In this document: positions 4,851 to 5,549 of the stretch, in pieces
Layout of the letters: each line of letters opens with the position of its first letter
How positions within the stretch are numbered: the first letter of the stretch is position 1
DNA from: Lachnospiraceae bacterium
GTDB taxonomy: Bacteria > Bacillota_A > Clostridia > Lachnospirales > Lachnospiraceae
NCBI GenBank assembly: GCA_004556565.1
Contig: SFGN01000143.1
Location: forward strand, 1-5,549
DNA length: 5,549 nucleotides
Direction: 5' to 3'
Position numbers and translations under genes: made by a program
The notes under the pieces: generated by a model
What the model saw: only the letters and a program-made list of their open reading frames with translations
Told to the model about the DNA's origin: nothing
The model's database searches: none

Positions 4851-5547
4851 AAGTCGCCCAGCTCCGGGGACTTCTTCTGCTGGGTGGGCTTGTCCGGGCC
4901 TTTTCGCGACCCACACTCCCGCTTTGCATCCTCCAGCCGCTCCCGGATGGAAGGCTTTTTCTCCGGCGTGGTCCTGCGCGCCTCGGCCTGGGCTTTCTCC
5001 AATTCCTCCCCACGGCGGCCGTTGTTGGGTTTTCCGGTTCCACAGGGACGGACACGATCTGCCCGTTGATGCTGGCGAACAGCTCCGGCCGCTTGAATTG
5101 CTCGGTGTATTTCTGGATCATGTCCGGGGGCAGGGACGCAAAACTCTCCGGCCCCAGGCCCACCACCAAGAAGGTGCCTGCCACAATGTCGTAAATCTCC
5201 CCATGCTCGTCCCGGAGAGAGCGGTTCAGGTCCAGACCGATGAGCTTGCCCTCGTCGTTCAGCACCAGTCCCACCGGATCGTCAAAGGGATAGGAGGCGG
5301 CAATGTCGCCGCCCACCTCCGCTTGCAGCGCATGGAGGCCGGGGTCGATCTCCTTCACATAGGGTTCCTTCATGGGCTCCACCACCAGGACAGTCAATTT
5401 CTCTGGCGCGGTATGTTCGGGTGCGTCTCCGCTGGGGATGGCAAAGGCGCGGCTGCCGTTGGCCATGATGAGATACTTTCCGTCCTCGGACTCGTGGTGG
5501 AAACCGTATCCGGCTGCCTCCATCTGTTCCCGGCTCATATCCGTCAC
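4780..5547 (-). CDS. DUF3846-domain protein with frameshifted C-terminus
   Basis: The readable frame gives 255 residues. Residues about 52-170 are a DUF3846 domain, recognisable from TVLVVEPMKEPYVKEID, VGGDIAASYPFDDPVGLVLN and DEHGEIYDIVAGTFLVVGLG. This domain is common in Tn1549-type elements and has no established biochemical role. An N-terminal extension of about 50 residues (GYGFHHESEDGKYLIMANGS) precedes it. The start is GTG at 5547, where GTGA overlaps a possible upstream stop; ATG at 5538 is the alternative, and the frame may also continue beyond the window. From about residue 180 the sequence becomes Arg/Pro/Ser-rich and unlike the family. The natural tail is found in another frame (4847-5008). 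The out-of-frame end also overlaps the 58-residue gene by 71 nt. The domain itself is intact and may still fold. Confidence 0.82.
   Translation of the reverse strand: MTDMSREQMEAAGYGFHHESEDGKYLIMANGSRAFAIPSGDAPEHTAPEKLTVLVVEPMKEPYVKEIDPGLHALQAEVGGDIAASYPFDDPVGLVLNDEGKLIGLDLNRSLRDEHGEIYDIVAGTFLVVGLGPESFASLPPDMIQKYTEQFKRPELFASINGQIVSVPVEPENPTTAAVGRNWRKPRPRRAGPRRRKSLPSGSGWRMQSGSVGREKARTSPPSRRSPRSWATYEPEQEMASGMGVLPGRERQASV
4847..5008 (-). pseudogene. Out-of-frame native C-terminus of the DUF3846 gene
   Basis: Reading from base 5008 on the minus strand gives 53 residues, EELEKAQAEARRTTPEKKPS onward, including KKPSIRERLEDAKRE and ending SPELGDL then TGA. This Lys/Glu-rich tail is the kind seen at the end of proteins in these elements, and its TGA overlaps the next ATG by 4 nt. 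Adding one base to the C run at 5008-5011 joins it to the DUF3846 frame and gives a protein of about 233 residues. The shift could be a true mutation or a sequencing error in a homopolymer. Confidence 0.7.
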
Positions 5548-5549
5548 AT

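Noticed and set aside
4553..5069. Plus-strand open frames opposite the right-hand cluster
   Set aside because: They are antisense to the recognised DUF3846 and 58-residue genes, have low-complexity composition and cross the hairpins in the intergenic region.

Overview
The window looks like part of an integrative conjugative element of the Tn1549 type from a gut Firmicute, probably a Clostridia relative. Two GC-rich flanks carry typical genes of such elements: a VirD2-like relaxase on the left, and a DUF3846 protein plus a small Cys-rich protein on the right. Between them lies a clearly AT-rich cargo segment. As a hand-counted example, line 601-660 in the relaxase has 39 G/C of 60, while line 3721-3780 in the cargo has 21 of 60. 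The family calls are recognised from sequence; the host assignment is inference.

Layout. 2-1225 (+): relaxase lacking its N-terminus, which lies off the window. 1226-1493: non-coding leader with a strong sigma70-type promoter (perfect TATAAT, 17-nt spacer) and several inverted repeats. 1494-2423 (+): beta-class DNA methyltransferase. 2407-4146 (+): a 579-residue DGQHR-domain protein whose N-terminus resembles a PD-(D/E)XK nuclease fold. It overlaps the methyltransferase by 17 nt and has its own strong ribosome binding site. 4157-4198: strong, probably bidirectional terminator. 4189-4413 (-): unrecognised small protein. 4414-4673: no convincing gene, but three inverted repeats. 4674-4850 (-): 58-residue Cys-rich protein. 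4780-5547 (-): DUF3846 protein whose conserved C-terminal tail is out of frame because of an apparent one-base loss at a C run (5008-5011).

The likely unit of interest is the methyltransferase plus DGQHR pair. It is a single transcription unit with its own promoter and terminator, sitting as cargo between element backbone genes. It has the logic of a compact modification-based defence or self-recognition module: the methyltransferase would mark DNA, and the DGQHR protein, related to DndB/DpdB-like proteins, would read, bind or cleave DNA. No separate restriction enzyme gene is present, so any effector activity would have to lie in the DGQHR protein, possibly in its N-terminal nuclease-like region. 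There the catalytic Lys position appears to be replaced. A short imperfect direct repeat (1247-1269 and 4490-4512) brackets the AT-rich cargo and may mark its edges.
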